Assembly (NCBI GenBank): GCA_019359115.1
Contig: JAHHHW010000080.1
Span: forward strand, 1 to 64,000
DNA: 64,000 bases
Direction: 5' to 3'
DNA from: Pelatocladus maniniholoensis HA4357-MV3
GTDB lineage: Bacteria; Cyanobacteriota; Cyanobacteriia; Cyanobacteriales; Nostocaceae
The notes beneath the pieces were generated by a model that was not told where the DNA came from, did not search any database, and saw nothing but the letters and a program-made list of their open reading frames with translations. The position numbers and the translations under genes are program-made. Numbering within the stretch: position 1 is the stretch's first letter; each line of letters opens with the position of its first letter. This document shows positions 63,653 through 64,000 of the stretch, piece by piece.

Positions 63653-64000
63653 ATGCAGGCATTAGTCTATAAATATCGCCTTCGGACATTCTTAAAAAGT
63701 AAAAAGATAAAAGTTAAAAGTAAAAAGAAAATCCCCATAAATAAATTTAGGGGCTTCAAACCCAATATTTTCTTTTTCTTTCTTTTGCCTTTTTTGGTGA
63801 GTTTGATATTTTTACCTTGTTCTTTACTGGCACAGAATGCTCCCAGCAAGGCTACAGACTATTTAAATCAGGGATTGCAAGCTGTGCAAACAGGGAGAAT
63901 ACAAGATGCGATCGCAGCTTTTCAACAAGCTACCCGATTAGATCCCAGCCTCGCTCCAGCGCATTACAATTTGGGTTTAGCACTACGACAAGCTGGACAT
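63653..64000 (+). CDS. Secreted TPR-repeat protein (partial, runs off the window)
   Basis: The frame open from ATG 63653 to the window end encodes about 116 residues. A Lys-rich N-terminus of about 35 residues is encoded by AAGTAAAA-type repeat DNA (63697-63760). Next is a hydrophobic signal segment (about 40-58, FLLPFLVSLIFLPCSLLAQ), then a TPR repeat beginning ATDYLNQGLQAVQTGRIQDA and a second starting HYNLGLALRQAGH. The true start may be later than 63653, because the repeat-coded extension is unlikely to be ancestral. Exported TPR proteins scaffold complexes; partners are unknown. Confidence 0.7.
   Translation, partial: MQALVYKYRLRTFLKSKKIKVKSKKKIPINKFRGFKPNIFFFFLLPFLVSLIFLPCSLLAQNAPSKATDYLNQGLQAVQTGRIQDAIAAFQQATRLDPSLAPAHYNLGLALRQAGH
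63697..63790. repeat. Dispersed repeat: AAGTAAA array plus hairpin, copy 2
   Basis: AAAGTAAAAAG units, then AATCCCCATAAATAAATTT/AGGGGCTTCA hairpin, a pyrimidine-rich stretch and TTTTGCC, in the same order as 52553-52640. Here the repeat lies inside the reading frame of the TPR protein and supplies its N-terminus. Confidence 0.75.

Overview
The window is chromosomal DNA from a cyanobacterium, most likely a filamentous heterocyst-forming one (Nostocales). Evidence: many HIP1 octamers (GCGATCGC); ndhL next to a DUF3007 gene and trpA; the order rplS-trnW-secE-nusG-rplK-rplA-rplJ-rplL; an XisH/XisI pair; Pkn-type membrane Ser/Thr kinases; and dense short tandemly repeated repeat (STRR) DNA of the kind common in Nostoc and Anabaena genomes. 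No phage, plasmid, rRNA operon, CRISPR array or transposase gene is visible. Mobile DNA is limited to MITE-like elements.

Layout. 1-3.5 kb: a membrane-protein tail, a TIR protein with a twin-arginine-like C-terminal anchor, a NUDIX hydrolase, pgk and a universal stress protein. 3.7-12.9 kb (minus): a four-gene envelope cluster, in transcription order a DUF11 protein, a giant outer-membrane barrel with an Ig-like N-terminus, a beta-helix/OmpA protein and an SdrD-type repeat protein. 12.9-15.85 kb: long non-coding stretches around a polyglutamine coiled-coil membrane protein. 15.85-22.6 kb (minus): ndhL-DUF3007-trpA, a kinase-like protein, typA and two glycosyltransferases. 22.9-27.3 kb (plus): the translation/secretion cluster with an L10 leader before rplJL. 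27.4-31.2 kb: two paralogous membrane kinases. 31.5-32.6 kb: a GNAT-MntA-HepT operon. 33-38.4 kb (minus): mtnA, dxs, an epimerase and hemE. 38.6-43 kb: a membrane protein, an oligopeptidase and an orphan ABC sugar-binding lipoprotein. 43-51.2 kb: an accessory-looking, AT-rich segment with glycosyltransferases, XisH/XisI, two methyltransferases, LD-carboxypeptidase, nested MITEs, a 42-bp minisatellite and an aspartoacylase-like gene. 51.5-64 kb: era, a response regulator, aroA, a 40-codon gene that is probably ndhP, a metallo-beta-lactamase protein, Nif3-like, YjbQ-like and EF-G-like genes, and the start of a TPR protein.

Most genes are housekeeping (glycolysis, isoprenoid, heme, aromatic and Trp synthesis, NDH-1, translation). 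The parts most worth a second look are the envelope operon, the truncated-looking TIR anchor protein, the GNAT-MntA-HepT operon, the nested MITE with an 8-bp target duplication, repeat DNA recruited into coding sequence in several genes, and unexplained non-coding blocks near 15.3-15.5 kb and 54.0-54.14 kb. Starts were moved downstream where the longest reading frame began with TTG or GTG, or was encoded by repeat DNA, and a better ATG or Shine-Dalgarno (SD) context existed.
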